Shown: one piece after another, positions 1 through 9,938 of the stretch
Layout of the letters: the number at the start of each line of letters is the position of its first letter
How positions within the stretch are numbered: position 1 is the stretch's first letter
DNA from: Candidatus Synechococcus calcipolaris G9
GTDB lineage: Bacteria > Cyanobacteriota > Cyanobacteriia > Thermosynechococcales > Thermosynechococcaceae
Direction: 5' to 3'
NCBI RefSeq assembly: GCF_029582805.1
Contig: NZ_JAKKUT010000005.1
Location: 1 to 64,000, forward strand
Length of the DNA stretch: 64,000 nucleotides
Translations under genes and position numbers: made by a program
The notes under the pieces: generated by a model
Seen by the model: only the letters and a program-made list of their open reading frames with translations
Told to the model about the DNA's origin: nothing
Databases searched by the model: none

Positions 1-8
1 AAAAAAAG
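1..8 (+). other. A7G slippery heptamer for programmed -1 frameshift
   Basis: Seven A residues followed by G at positions 1-8 lie where the OrfA frame (frame 2) and OrfB frame (frame 1) overlap. OrfB is in the -1 frame relative to OrfA. This is the arrangement by which IS3-family elements make the OrfAB transposase. It is no longer useful here because orfB is truncated downstream. Confidence 0.6.
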
Positions 9-660
9 CCGCAGCCTTCTTTGCACGGGAAAGTTCAGACCCTATGAGCTAATCGATGCCCAGAAGGCACATTTTCCCATCAGCCTGATGTGCCAGGTCT
101 TAAAGCAATCGAGAAGTGGCTATTATGCCTGGTGCAACCGACCATTATCACCCCGAGGTAAGGAGAATGAGACATTGAGCCAAATGATTCAACAGATTCA
201 GCAAGAGAGCCGTCAAACCTATGGCTCACCGAGGATACAAGCAGCCTTAGCTGCTCAAGGCTTCCCGATCAGCCGTCAACGGGTGATCCGATTAATGGCA
301 AACTTGGGGATCAATGCCCATCTGCGACGGAAATTTAAGGGAACAACGGATTCAAATCATCGGCTACCGATAGCAGAGAATACCTTAGATCGTTGCTTTA
401 AGACAGATGCCTCAGACCAAGTGTGGGTGGCCGATATCACCTATATCTGGACAGCCGAAGGATGGGTCTATCTAGCGGTCATTCTCGACCTATTCTCTCG
501 TAGGGTGGTGGGATGGTCTATTGCCGAGCATTTGCGCACCGAACTGGTTTTGACCGCGTTGTCTGCCGCCTTGGGACACCGGAAACCGTCAAGCGCTGGT
601 TTATTATTTCACCCAGACCGGGGGGCACAATATGCCAGTCACGACTATCAACAGGCACTA
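1..660 (+). mobile_element. IS3-family element, truncated: end of orfA plus orfB
   Basis: The window opens inside an IS3-type element. Frame 2 carries the last residues of OrfA (KKAAAFFARE..., TAA at 50-52). Frame 1 carries OrfB, readable from base 1 and continuing past the ATG at 88. OrfB has the integrase-core pattern: an ADITYI aspartate near 433-450 and FHPDRGAQYAS near 608-640. The final catalytic Glu region is missing because the sequence switches at about 660 to an IS630-family sequence. It is therefore a dead fragment truncated at its 3' end. The element continues upstream beyond the window. Recognition of the family is from the motifs; the exact IS name is not known to me. Confidence 0.9.
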
Positions 661-1021
661 TCGCACCCAACGCATCAGTATGATTGCAGGTTGGTGTGAT
701 CGCCAAATACTAGCCCCGATGACCTTTGAGGGATATTGCAACAGTGACCTATTCGAGAACTGGGTAGAGCAGTTTTTAGTGCCTGAACTGAACGCAGGTC
801 AACTCGTTGTCCTTGACAATGCGAGCTTTCATCAATCGCAGCGGACTCAAGAGTTAATTGAACAGGGTGCATCCAGCCTGTTATTTTTGCCGCCTTACTC
901 CCCTGACTTGAACAAGATAGAGAAATTTTGGGCACGGTTAAAGCAGTATTTGGGTCAGACCCTGAATCGGTTTGATCTCTTGTGGGATGCCGTCGATGAA
1001 GCTTTCAGATATATGTCCTAA
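660..1021 (+). pseudogene. IS630-family transposase, 3' fragment
   Basis: From about 660 the reading frame encodes the C-terminal ~120 residues of an IS630-family DDE transposase (VVLDNASFHQS, LLFLPPYSPDLN, IEKFWARLK). The translated sequence matches the copy at 16.5-17.4 kb residue for residue until RFDLL. Here the protein continues WDAVDEAFRYMS before its stop at 1021, whereas the other copy has a stop codon after RFDLL. The 5' two thirds of the transposase are absent, the junction being with the IS3 orfB. The fragment is non-functional on its own. Confidence 0.9.
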
Positions 1022-1033
1022 CTATCACTTCAT

Positions 1034-1748
1034 TTGCAATACTACACCAAGCACGTTTGTCGCTACTGGCACAAGGCATTCCCGAATTTGGTGAGCTATC
1101 CCCGCTTTATCAGTTGGTTGCCTTCGCTGTTATTGCCATTGTCTGCCTACCTGCGGTCTTGCTTTGGGCAATGCAGTGGGATTAGCTTCATGGACTCAAC
1201 CAGCCTGAAGGTTTGCCACAATCACTGCATCAAGCAGCACAAAGTGTTTGATTTGTTCGCCGAGCGGGGCAAGACTTCGGTGGACTGGTTCTTCGGTTTC
1301 AAACTCCATTTAGTTGTGAATGACAAAGGGGAATTGCTCAACTTTACCCTGACTCCTGGCAACACCGATGATCGGACTCCTGTCCCCAAGCTGCTGCAAC
1401 GGCTCTTCGGCAAGGTATTCGCCGACAAAGGCTACGTCTCGCAAACGTTGGCAAAACAACTCTTGCAGCAGACCGGGGTGCAGTTCATCACCAAGTTTCG
1501 GCGCAATATGAAGAATCGCTTCCTCAAGCTCAATGACCGTTTGCTGTTGCGAAAGCAAGCCATTATCGAGATCATTATCGACCAGTTAAAGAACATTTCC
1601 CAGGTCGAGCACTCCCGGCATCGCTCCCCGGTTAACTTCCTGGTCAACCTTGTTGGGGGATTAATTGCCTACTGCCACCAGCCGAAAAAGCCCTCGATTG
1701 CACTTGACTCAAACTTGCTCCCCTAGGCTTATCCGTAACTGACGTTAA
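1034..1748 (+). pseudogene. IS982-family transposase, 5'-truncated copy
   Basis: An open frame to 1726 encodes the C-terminal ~225 residues of an IS982-type transposase ([45 protein letters not shown]-like [20 protein letters not shown]). The N-terminal ~75 residues present in the copy at 17.4-18.4 kb are missing; the sequence joins directly to the IS630 end. The element's right end around 1733-1748 (TTATCCGTAACTGACGTT) is an imperfect match to the terminal inverted repeat of the other copy. The stop codon of queC on the other strand lies immediately beyond, at 1749-1751. Confidence 0.85.
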
Positions 1749-2447
1749 CTAAGCTAGGGCGTAGGGTAGGGGATCCTTGAGTCCCAACGCAGCAAAGGCA
1801 GCTAAACGCAATTGACAGGAATCACAAACCCCACAGGCCCGCACCGGATTTTCTCCTACCCCCTGGCTATAGCAGGACCAGGTTTTTTCCCAGGGAACCC
1901 CTAGCTCATTGCCCAGTTGAATAATATCCCCCTTGGAGCGATCGATCAGGGGGGTAATAATTTGAATGGGTCGCCCTTCCCGTCCCTGTTTTGTCCCCAG
2001 CTCATAGACCCGTTGCATTGCTTCAATGTAGTCGCCCCGGCAGTCAGGATAGCCAGAATAGTCCAGGGCATTCACGCCAATATGAACCTCCGTCGCGGCG
2101 ATCGCCTCCGCGTAGCCTAGGGCAAAACTTAAGAAAATCGTATTGCGGGCAGGTACATAGGTGACGGGAATCCCTTGGCCCATGGTTTCCAAACTGCGGT
2201 GTTCCGGTAGAGCAATGGCTAAATCCGTTAGGGCTGAACCACCCCATGCCCCCAAGTCAAAGCGAACCACCTGATGCTCAACCACCGACCCTAACTGGGC
2301 GATCTCCTGGGCTGCCATTAATTCACGGCGATGACGCTGGCCATAATCAAAGGAAAGAGCATAACACGAATAACCCGCCGCAATGGCCCGAAATAATACC
2401 GTTGTTGAGTCTAGTCCACCGGAAAGAAGAATGACCGCTTTTTTCAT
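1749..2447 (-). CDS. queC: 7-cyano-7-deazaguanine synthase QueC
   Basis: QueC converts 7-carboxy-7-deazaguanine and ammonia to preQ0 at the expense of ATP, in the queuosine (tRNA wobble base) pathway. The 232-residue protein starts with the PP-loop ATP pyrophosphatase motif SGGLDS at residues 9-14 and ends with the zinc-binding cysteines (WSCYSQG, ACGVCDSC). Length is normal for the family. The ATG at 2447 overlaps the stop of a possible 49-codon upstream ORF. An IS982 remnant ends one base after the stop codon, so downstream sequence has been replaced while the coding region appears whole. Confidence 0.95.
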   Translation of the reverse strand: MKKAVILLSGGLDSTTVLFRAIAAGYSCYALSFDYGQRHRRELMAAQEIAQLGSVVEHQVVRFDLGAWGGSALTDLAIALPEHRSLETMGQGIPVTYVPARNTIFLSFALGYAEAIAATEVHIGVNALDYSGYPDCRGDYIEAMQRVYELGTKQGREGRPIQIITPLIDRSKGDIIQLGNELGVPWEKTWSCYSQGVGENPVRACGVCDSCQLRLAAFAALGLKDPLPYALA

Positions 2448-2593
2448 AGCGAAATGCCCCCCTGATCTGGGAGGCTGAAAATTTCATTGTTCATAAAAAA
2501 CTTCACAATACTCAATGCTGTGGTAACATCTCCTTGAACAATACTTCCGTGATGTTCGTCAAGGGAAGGATTGAAAACTAAAGCCATTGGCAT
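2444..2593 (-). CDS. possible 49-aa small protein overlapping the queC start
   Basis: An ATG at 2593 opens a 49-codon frame ending in TGA at 2446-2444, which overlaps the queC ATG in the ATGA arrangement typical of translational coupling. The peptide begins MPMALVFNPSLDEHHG and ends LPDQGGISL. I do not recognise a family. Support is the in-frame length within an otherwise empty 165-base gap, the overlap with queC, and a reasonable mixed-residue composition. It could also be an unselected chance frame. Confidence 0.35.
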   Translation of the reverse strand: MPMALVFNPSLDEHHGSIVQGDVTTALSIVKFFMNNEIFSLPDQGGISL

Positions 2594-2611
2594 CATCCGT
2601 TAGAGTCAGTA

Positions 2612-3742
2612 TTGCGCGTTAGGGGAAACAGAGGAGTGACAAATCAGACGACTTCCCTGGGTTCAGGGGGACATCGGAGCCAACCGGAACCGCTTCGGAT
2701 TGGTGTCATTGGTGTCGGCAACATGGGCCAGCACCATACTAGGGTACTGAGCCTACTCAAAGATGTCGAGTTAGTAGGTATTTCCGATCTTAACCTGGAA
2801 CGGGGTATTGATACCGCCAGTAAATATCGAGTCAAATTCTTTGAAGACTACCACGATCTCCTTCCCCATGTGGATGCGGTATGTATTGCCGTTCCCACGC
2901 GCCAGCACCATGAGGTAGGGATTACCTGCCTGCGTCAAGGCATTCATGTGTTGGTAGAAAAACCTATTGCCGCCAGTATTGCCGAGGCAGAATCCTTAGT
3001 TAATACCGCCGCTGACTGCCAGTGTATTTTACAGGTGGGTCACATTGAGCGGTTTAATCCCGCCTTCCAAGAGCTAACCAAAGTTCTACGTACCGAAGAA
3101 ATCTTGGCCCTAGAAGCCCACCGCATGAGTCCCTACTCCGGTCGTGCCAACGATGTGTCCGTGGTATTGGATTTGATGATCCATGACATTGATTTACTCT
3201 TAGAACTGACCAATTCCACCGTCGTTCGTTTAACCGCAGCGGGCAGTCGCGCCCCCCAGTCCAACTACCTGGATTACGTCACCGCAACCCTCGGATTTGC
3301 CAATGGGGTCATTGCCACCCTCACCGCCAGCAAGGTCACCCATCGGAAATTACGGCGGATTGCCGCCCACTGTAAAACATCCCTGACGGAGGCAGACTTT
3401 CTCAAAAATGAGATATTAATTCATCGGCAAATGAGTGCCAGTTGCATGGCGGATCACGGCCAGGTTCTCTATCGTCAGGATGGCTTAATTGAGAAGGTGT
3501 ATACCAGTAATATTGAACCCCTTCATGCCGAACTAGAGCATTTTGTGAACTGTGTCCGGGGTGGAAAGCCGCCCTCTGTGGGGGGTGAGCAAGCTCTGAA
3601 AGCCCTGCGCCTAGCTAGTTTAATTGAGCAAATTGCCCTAGATGGCCATGCCTGGAATTCGGAGATCATCCAGGGTGTGGAGCATGGCCTCCTCTATCCG
3701 GATGCCCTTGGCGATCGCCCCAGCTATCCAACTACAGCCTAG
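2612..3742 (+). CDS. Gfo/Idh/MocA-family NAD(P)-dependent oxidoreductase
   Basis: A 376-residue dehydrogenase of the glucose-fructose oxidoreductase / inositol dehydrogenase family. The Rossmann nucleotide site GVIGVGNMGQHH is at about residues 32-43, followed by the family signatures VEKPIA (about 114-119, containing the catalytic Lys) and a D-x3-H-D-I segment (LDLMIHDIDLLL). The substrate cannot be read from sequence. The frame opens with TTG at 2612; GTG at 2636 is an alternative and lies directly behind an AGAGGAG stretch. It is divergent from queC and followed by sdhA after 93 bases. Confidence 0.85.
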   Translation: MRVRGNRGVTNQTTSLGSGGHRSQPEPLRIGVIGVGNMGQHHTRVLSLLKDVELVGISDLNLERGIDTASKYRVKFFEDYHDLLPHVDAVCIAVPTRQHHEVGITCLRQGIHVLVEKPIAASIAEAESLVNTAADCQCILQVGHIERFNPAFQELTKVLRTEEILALEAHRMSPYSGRANDVSVVLDLMIHDIDLLLELTNSTVVRLTAAGSRAPQSNYLDYVTATLGFANGVIATLTASKVTHRKLRRIAAHCKTSLTEADFLKNEILIHRQMSASCMADHGQVLYRQDGLIEKVYTSNIEPLHAELEHFVNCVRGGKPPSVGGEQALKALRLASLIEQIALDGHAWNSEIIQGVEHGLLYPDALGDRPSYPTTA

Positions 3743-3835
3743 AGGGGGGGAGGTAGCCATCTCTTTCCCTGTTCTTTCAGGAACTCCGCCGATAAGATAA
3801 TGATCAACTAAGATTCGTGGGGTTTCTGGTTATCG

Positions 3836-5563
3836 ATGATTGATCATGATGTTGTCATTGTTGGCGGTGGCTTGGCCGGATGTCGAGCCGCCCTAGAGAT
3901 TTGTCGGCTGGCCCCTGATCTGACCATTGCCCTCATTGCCAAGACCCACCCCATTCGCTCCCATTCCGTTGCTGCCCAAGGGGGAATTGCCGCTACCTTA
4001 AAAAATGTCGATGATCAAGATTCCTGGGAGAGTCACGCCTTTGATACGGTCAAGGGATCGGATTTTTTAGCGGATCAGGATGCCGTGGCCATTTTGACCC
4101 AAGAGGCCCCGGATGTGGTGATCGATCTGGAGCATTTGGGGGTTTTATTTTCCCGTTTAGAGGATGGTCGCATTGCCCAGCGGCCCTTTGGCGGCCATAG
4201 TCACAATCGCACCTGCTATGCGGCGGACAAAACGGGCCATGCCATTCTCCATGAGTTGTATTGCAATTTATTGAAGTATGGGGTGAATTTCTACGAGGAG
4301 TGGTATGTTCTCCGCCTCATCCTCGAAGATCAGCAGGCCAAGGGAGTGGTGCTGTACCACATTGAAACCGGGGAAATTGCCGTGATCCGGGCCCGGGCTG
4401 TCATGTTTGCCACCGGCGGGTATGGTCGGGTGTTTAATACCACCTCCAATGATTTTGCTTCAACCGGGGATGGTTTAGCGATGACCGCCTTGGCGGGCCT
4501 ACCCCTAGAAGATATGGAATTTGTCCAGTTTCACCCAACGGGACTGTATCCGGCCGGGGTCTTAATTTCCGAAGCGGTGCGGGGCGAAGGTGCCTACTTA
4601 GTCAATGCCGTCGGCAATCGCTTTATGGTCAACTATGCCCCCAGTCGGATGGAGCTTGCCCCTAGGGATATTGTGTCCCGGGCCATCACCACAGAAATTC
4701 GTCAGGGACGGGGGATTCACCTGGATGGCAGTGGCGGCGGCCCCTTTGTCCATTTAGACCTACGGCACATGGGTCGGGAAAAAATCATGAGTCGGGTTCC
4801 CTTTTGCTGGGAAGAAGCCCATCGCTTGGCCGGTGTAGATGCGGTGGTGGAACCCATTCCAGTGCGGCCCACCGGGCATTACTCCATGGGTGGGATTCCG
4901 GTGACCACATCGGGTCAGGTGCGATTGAACCAGGATCAGGTGGTGACGGGTTTTTTTGCAGCGGGTGAAACAGCCTGTGTGTCGGTGCATGGGGCAAACC
5001 GCCTAGGCAGCAATTCCCTGCTCGAATGTGTGGTCTATGGCCGCCGCACTGGTGCAGCGATCGCCCAGGATGTGCGTCAACGAAAATTTCCCCAGATTAA
5101 TTACAGTCGCTACGTTCAGGAAGCCCAGGAACAGATCCAGCAGCTTTTGGATCAACCGGGAACGCTGCGGATTGCCGAACTCCGTAATCAAGTACAAGAC
5201 TGTATGACCGATCACTGTGGCGTTTTTCGCACCGCAGAGCTATTGACCGAGGGGGTAAACCAGTTAGAGTCTCTACAACAACAGTATGGAAACATTCGCC
5301 TAGATGATCACAGCAAGGTCTGGAATAGTGAACTCATTGAAGCCCTAGAATTGCGGAGTCTGCTGGTGGTAGCAACGGTCATTCTCAGTAGTGCCCTGAA
5401 TCGCCAGGAAAGCCGGGGGGCCCACTACCGTGAAGATTATCCCCAACGGGACGATCAGCGATTCCTACAACACACCTTTGCCAGCTACTCGCCCACGGGG
5501 ATGGATATTCGCTATGTTCCGGTCACCATCAATCTTTTTGAACCGGAAGAGCGACGCTACTAG
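3836..5563 (+). CDS. sdhA: succinate dehydrogenase / fumarate reductase flavoprotein subunit
   Basis: This 575-residue protein is the FAD-containing catalytic subunit that oxidises succinate to fumarate and feeds electrons to the membrane quinone pool. It has the N-terminal dinucleotide fold [11 protein letters not shown] (6-16), the [10 protein letters not shown] segment whose His carries the covalent FAD in this family, HPTGLYPAG, and [11 protein letters not shown] in the substrate site. The C-terminal helical domain is complete, ending shortly after the REDYP.RDD signature. No iron-sulphur or membrane-anchor subunit lies next to it, which is common in cyanobacteria where the sdh genes are scattered. 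Confidence 0.93.
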   Translation: MIDHDVVIVGGGLAGCRAALEICRLAPDLTIALIAKTHPIRSHSVAAQGGIAATLKNVDDQDSWESHAFDTVKGSDFLADQDAVAILTQEAPDVVIDLEHLGVLFSRLEDGRIAQRPFGGHSHNRTCYAADKTGHAILHELYCNLLKYGVNFYEEWYVLRLILEDQQAKGVVLYHIETGEIAVIRARAVMFATGGYGRVFNTTSNDFASTGDGLAMTALAGLPLEDMEFVQFHPTGLYPAGVLISEAVRGEGAYLVNAVGNRFMVNYAPSRMELAPRDIVSRAITTEIRQGRGIHLDGSGGGPFVHLDLRHMGREKIMSRVPFCWEEAHRLAGVDAVVEPIPVRPTGHYSMGGIPVTTSGQVRLNQDQVVTGFFAAGETACVSVHGANRLGSNSLLECVVYGRRTGAAIAQDVRQRKFPQINYSRYVQEAQEQIQQLLDQPGTLRIAELRNQVQDCMTDHCGVFRTAELLTEGVNQLESLQQQYGNIRLDDHSKVWNSELIEALELRSLLVVATVILSSALNRQESRGAHYREDYPQRDDQRFLQHTFASYSPTGMDIRYVPVTINLFEPEERRY

Positions 5564-5621
5564 TACGCTACTAGGGGGTTTGGTGCTACCTTAAAATTAC
5601 TTTATAGCTATGTTGCTTAGT

Positions 5622-5697
5622 TTAGGACGGGGTGCAGGGGTGGAACCCCTGACTGGGGGCGAGAGCCAACACACCCCCCTTATCCGAATTGTCCTAA
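5622..5697. repeat. 76-nt folded element bounded by TTAGGAC / GTCCTAA
   Basis: In the sdhA-DUF1350 gap, TTAGGAC (5622-5628) pairs perfectly with GTCCTAA (5691-5697). Inside are two further stems: CAGGGG (5635-5640) with CCCCTG (5646-5651), and GGGGG (5655-5659) with CCCCCC (5674-5679). The result is a cloverleaf-like fold. The outer arm has the same TTAGGAC/GTCCTAA sequence as the ends of the IS630 copy at 16.5-17.4 kb. It could be a miniature inverted-repeat element, a small structured RNA, or a terminator region; there is no U-tract. Confidence 0.45.
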
Positions 5698-5735
5698 GAA
5701 AATAGGAATCATTCTTTCACGATGGAGTAACCCCT

Positions 5736-6482
5736 TTGGACTGGCAAGAGGTGCGGGGAAACTGGCTACTCATTCCGCCGCGATCGCGGGGGATCATTCA
5801 TTTTTTGGGTGGAGCATTTTTAGCTGCCGCTCCCCAAGTGTCCTATCGTCGTCTTTTGGAATTTTTAGCCGAGCATCGCTATGCCATTGTCGCCACCCCC
5901 TTTGTCAATACCTTTGATCACCTGGCGATCGCCCGGGATGTGTTGACTAAGTTTGAGTATGGCCTCGACTGGCTAGAGCAACGTTCCCGCTGCCGGCCCG
6001 GCCTACCGATCTATGGACTTGGCCATAGTATGGGGTGCAAACTACAACTCTTGATTGGCAGCACCTATGAGGTGGAGCGGGCGGGTAATATTTTTCTAGC
6101 ATTTAATAATTATGCCGCCAACCAGTCCATTCCCTTTATGGAAAACGTGAATGTCTCCGGTATGGAGTTTATCCCCAGTCCCCGCGCCACGGAACGCCTC
6201 ATTGAACAGGCCTACCCCATTCGCCGCAACCTCCTGATTCGCTTCCAAAACGATGATATTGATCAAACCGGACGGCTCAGTCGAATTCTCAAGGAGCGGT
6301 TTGATCACATGGTGACCACCTTGCAGTTACCGGGCAATCACCTCACCCCCCTTGGACAAACCCTCAGTTGGCAACCGGGGGCAGAGTTTTCCCCCCTAGA
6401 TGCGGTGGGGCAATGGTTACGCCAGGGCCTATTTCCCGAATTAACCCAACTGGAACAGACCCTTATAAAGTGGTTGATTTGA
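5736..6482 (+). CDS. DUF1350 family protein, alpha/beta-hydrolase-like
   Basis: A 248-residue protein of the plant/cyanobacterial DUF1350 family. The sequence shows IIHFLGGAFLAAAPQ (an HFxGGAF oxyanion-like segment) near residues 20-35 and GLGHSMGCK (nucleophile-elbow-like, Ser in GHSMG) near 94-102, so an alpha/beta hydrolase fold is likely. The substrate is unknown. The start is TTG at 5736, preceded at 8-12 bases by GGAG; the upstream ATG at 5722 runs straight into a stop. Convergent with rsmA. Confidence 0.8.
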   Translation: MDWQEVRGNWLLIPPRSRGIIHFLGGAFLAAAPQVSYRRLLEFLAEHRYAIVATPFVNTFDHLAIARDVLTKFEYGLDWLEQRSRCRPGLPIYGLGHSMGCKLQLLIGSTYEVERAGNIFLAFNNYAANQSIPFMENVNVSGMEFIPSPRATERLIEQAYPIRRNLLIRFQNDDIDQTGRLSRILKERFDHMVTTLQLPGNHLTPLGQTLSWQPGAEFSPLDAVGQWLRQGLFPELTQLEQTLIKWLI

Positions 6483-6503
6483 TGTACTCATTCGAGGTAT
6501 TTC

Positions 6504-7301
6504 CTAGTTTGGCTCTAGGACATCACTCAGTTGAATCCATTGGTCTAAATTGAGATCTTCGCCCCGACATTTAATGGAAATCCCTAAGCTCTCTAGGCAA
6601 TGACGAACCAGATCGGGGTTTAGGATCGGTTTGAGGGCGGTTGCTAACATTTTGCGACGGGTGGAAAATCCCTGTTTAATGAGGTGATCTAACCAACGGG
6701 GATCTTTGACAGTGGGCAGGGTGGCATGGGGCCGCAGGCGAATCACCGCAGATGCCACCTTCGGCACGGGATGGAAGGCGGTGGCGGGTACGGGGCAAAT
6801 CAATTCACAGGTGGCTAAATATTGCACCCGCAGGGAAAGGGCACCAAAGGCGCGGCTGCTAGGTTGGGCGGTGAGGCGATCGGCTACTTCCCGCTGAACC
6901 AAGAGAATTAAACGTTCAAAGGGCGGACGGCGGGGGGCATCCATGGTACCCAGGAGCTTCATTAAAATCGGCCCGGTAATGTTGTAGGGAATATTTGCCA
7001 CCACCTTATCGGGACAACCCCGCGGCAGGGTGTCTAAATCTAGCTCTAAAATATCCCCTTGAATCAGGTGCAGGTTGGGTTGGGTTAGGGTTTTTGTCAA
7101 TGTGCCATAGGCACGAGGATCTAGCTCAACACTCACTACTTCCTGGGCTTGGGCTAAAAGAGGCTTGGTTAATACGCCAGTGCCGGGGCCAATTTCCAGA
7201 ATGCGATCGCCCCCGCTCAGGTCGGCTGCCCCTAGAATCTCTCCTAAGACCCTAGGACTTCTCAGCCAATGCTGGCCAAGCTGTTTACGGGGACGAATCA
7301 T
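6504..7301 (-). CDS. rsmA: 16S rRNA dimethyladenosine transferase RsmA (KsgA)
   Basis: RsmA dimethylates two adjacent adenines near the 3' end of 16S rRNA during small-subunit maturation. The 265-residue sequence starts RKQLGQHWL, followed by the SAM-binding ILEIGPGTGVLT (motif I), the acidic VELD, and the NIPYNI catalytic motif (N-x2-P-Y). C-terminal domain is complete. It lies 14 bases downstream of eno on the same strand, so the two are probably cotranscribed. Confidence 0.95.
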   Translation of the reverse strand: MIRPRKQLGQHWLRSPRVLGEILGAADLSGGDRILEIGPGTGVLTKPLLAQAQEVVSVELDPRAYGTLTKTLTQPNLHLIQGDILELDLDTLPRGCPDKVVANIPYNITGPILMKLLGTMDAPRRPPFERLILLVQREVADRLTAQPSSRAFGALSLRVQYLATCELICPVPATAFHPVPKVASAVIRLRPHATLPTVKDPRWLDHLIKQGFSTRRKMLATALKPILNPDLVRHCLESLGISIKCRGEDLNLDQWIQLSDVLEPN

Positions 7302-7315
7302 TTAGGACAGGTCAA

Positions 7316-8596
<1,281 letters not shown>

Positions 8597-8727
8597 TCAC
8601 GTTTCCTATCTATTCTCAAGATGCAGCCCAATTCTACTGTGATTCGGGAGCCAGCAATAGTAGTCTAGCCATCAGTGAACCCAGGTTTTAGGTTTACTTA
8701 ACCTTTGGGGAGTTTGAGGTGGTGGGT

Positions 8728-9042
8728 TTAATCTGGGGCCACCTCATGATGGCCGTGGCTGGGACAGGGGGGAGCCTTAATGGAGCGATCCAGCCAGCCC
8801 GTAGCCTGTTCTAACCGCAGCAGAGCTTCCTCCGGTTGATCCTTCAGAAGGTAAACTAGGGCGGCTGCCGTTTGTTCTAGGGCCCGGGCCCGCCGATTCC
8901 CCTTGAGACGGTGCCAATCCTGGGAATCAATGGTGAGGGCATTCATCAGGGCGATCGCCAGTTCTTCGGGAGTGGTGGATGATGAAGCAGGTAAGGATGA
9001 TGGAGTAGGTACTGAAATGGGTATAGAAGGGGGGACAGTCAT
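8728..9042 (-). CDS. small conserved cyanobacterial protein (DUF6439-like)
   Basis: A 104-residue protein. The first 25 residues are Pro/Ser/Thr-rich and low in complexity; the rest is a predicted helical domain with EELAIALMNALT, DWHRLKGNRRARALEQTAAALVYLL and PEEALLRLEQATGWLD. It looks like the small cyanobacterial family annotated as DUF6439; I am recalling this rather than testing it. Function unknown. It lies between eno and menB on the same strand. Confidence 0.65.
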   Translation of the reverse strand: MTVPPSIPISVPTPSSLPASSSTTPEELAIALMNALTIDSQDWHRLKGNRRARALEQTAAALVYLLKDQPEEALLRLEQATGWLDRSIKAPPCPSHGHHEVAPD

Positions 9043-9101
9043 AGGGGTACTCGTAAATACTCTCTTGCTGATACGCTGAATTTTTTGAACCCCTAAACGC
9101 C

Positions 9102-9938
9102 CTAGGGCAGCCAGGGAAATTGCTGAAAATTGGGGGGACGCTTTTCCAGAAAGGCCTGTTTGCCCTCGGCACTTTCCTGGGTTAAATAATAAAGGAGTGT
9201 GGCATTTCCTGCTAATTCTTGTAGCCCCGCTTGACCGTCGCAGTCCGCATTAAAGGCAGATTTCAGACAACGAATGGCTAAGGGACTTTTTTGGAGAATC
9301 TCTTCGGCCCAGCGCACCCCCTCCGCCTCTAGGTTTTCTACTGGGACAACACAATTTACTAATCCCATGGATAAGGCTTCATTGGCAGGATACTGGCGAC
9401 AGAGAAACCAAATTTCCCGCGCTTTTTTCTGCCCCACAATTCGAGCCAGGTAACTCGCCCCAAACCCACCATCAAAACTACCCACCTGGGGCCCCGTCTG
9501 GCCAAAGATGGCATTTTCGGCGGCAATGGTGAGATCACAGACTAGGTGCAATACATGGCCGCCACCAATGGCATAGCCCGCCACTAGGGCAATCACCACC
9601 TTGGGAATTGTGCGAATTAAACGTTGCAGGTCTAACACATTCAAACGGGGAACCCCGGCCCCATCCACATAGCCGCCGACCCCACGCACGGTCTGATCTC
9701 CGCCAGAGCAAAAGGCATACTTACCATCGGTGTGGGGGCCGGCCCCCGTGAATAGGATCACGCCAATTTTCGGATCATCCCGGGCATCCAAAAACGCCTG
9801 GCATAGTTCCATCACCGTTTCGGGACGAAAGGCATTCCGTTTATGGGGCCGATTAATGGTAATTTTGGCGATTCCCCCAGCCTTGTGATAAAGAATATCT
9901 TGATAATCCTGCTGGGGGTTCCAGACAATGGCGGTCAT
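9102..9938 (-). CDS. menB: 1,4-dihydroxy-2-naphthoyl-CoA synthase MenB
   Basis: MenB closes the naphthalenoid ring from o-succinylbenzoyl-CoA, a step of phylloquinone (vitamin K1) synthesis in cyanobacteria; phylloquinone is the A1 electron carrier in photosystem I. The 278-residue crotonase-fold protein shows the family pattern [32 protein letters not shown] (oxyanion hole), [10 protein letters not shown] and the C-terminal KRPPNF. The start codon overlaps the stop of the upstream lipoprotein gene by four bases (ATGA), so the two are in one transcript. Confidence 0.95.
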   Translation of the reverse strand: MTAIVWNPQQDYQDILYHKAGGIAKITINRPHKRNAFRPETVMELCQAFLDARDDPKIGVILFTGAGPHTDGKYAFCSGGDQTVRGVGGYVDGAGVPRLNVLDLQRLIRTIPKVVIALVAGYAIGGGHVLHLVCDLTIAAENAIFGQTGPQVGSFDGGFGASYLARIVGQKKAREIWFLCRQYPANEALSMGLVNCVVPVENLEAEGVRWAEEILQKSPLAIRCLKSAFNADCDGQAGLQELAGNATLLYYLTQESAEGKQAFLEKRPPNFQQFPWLP

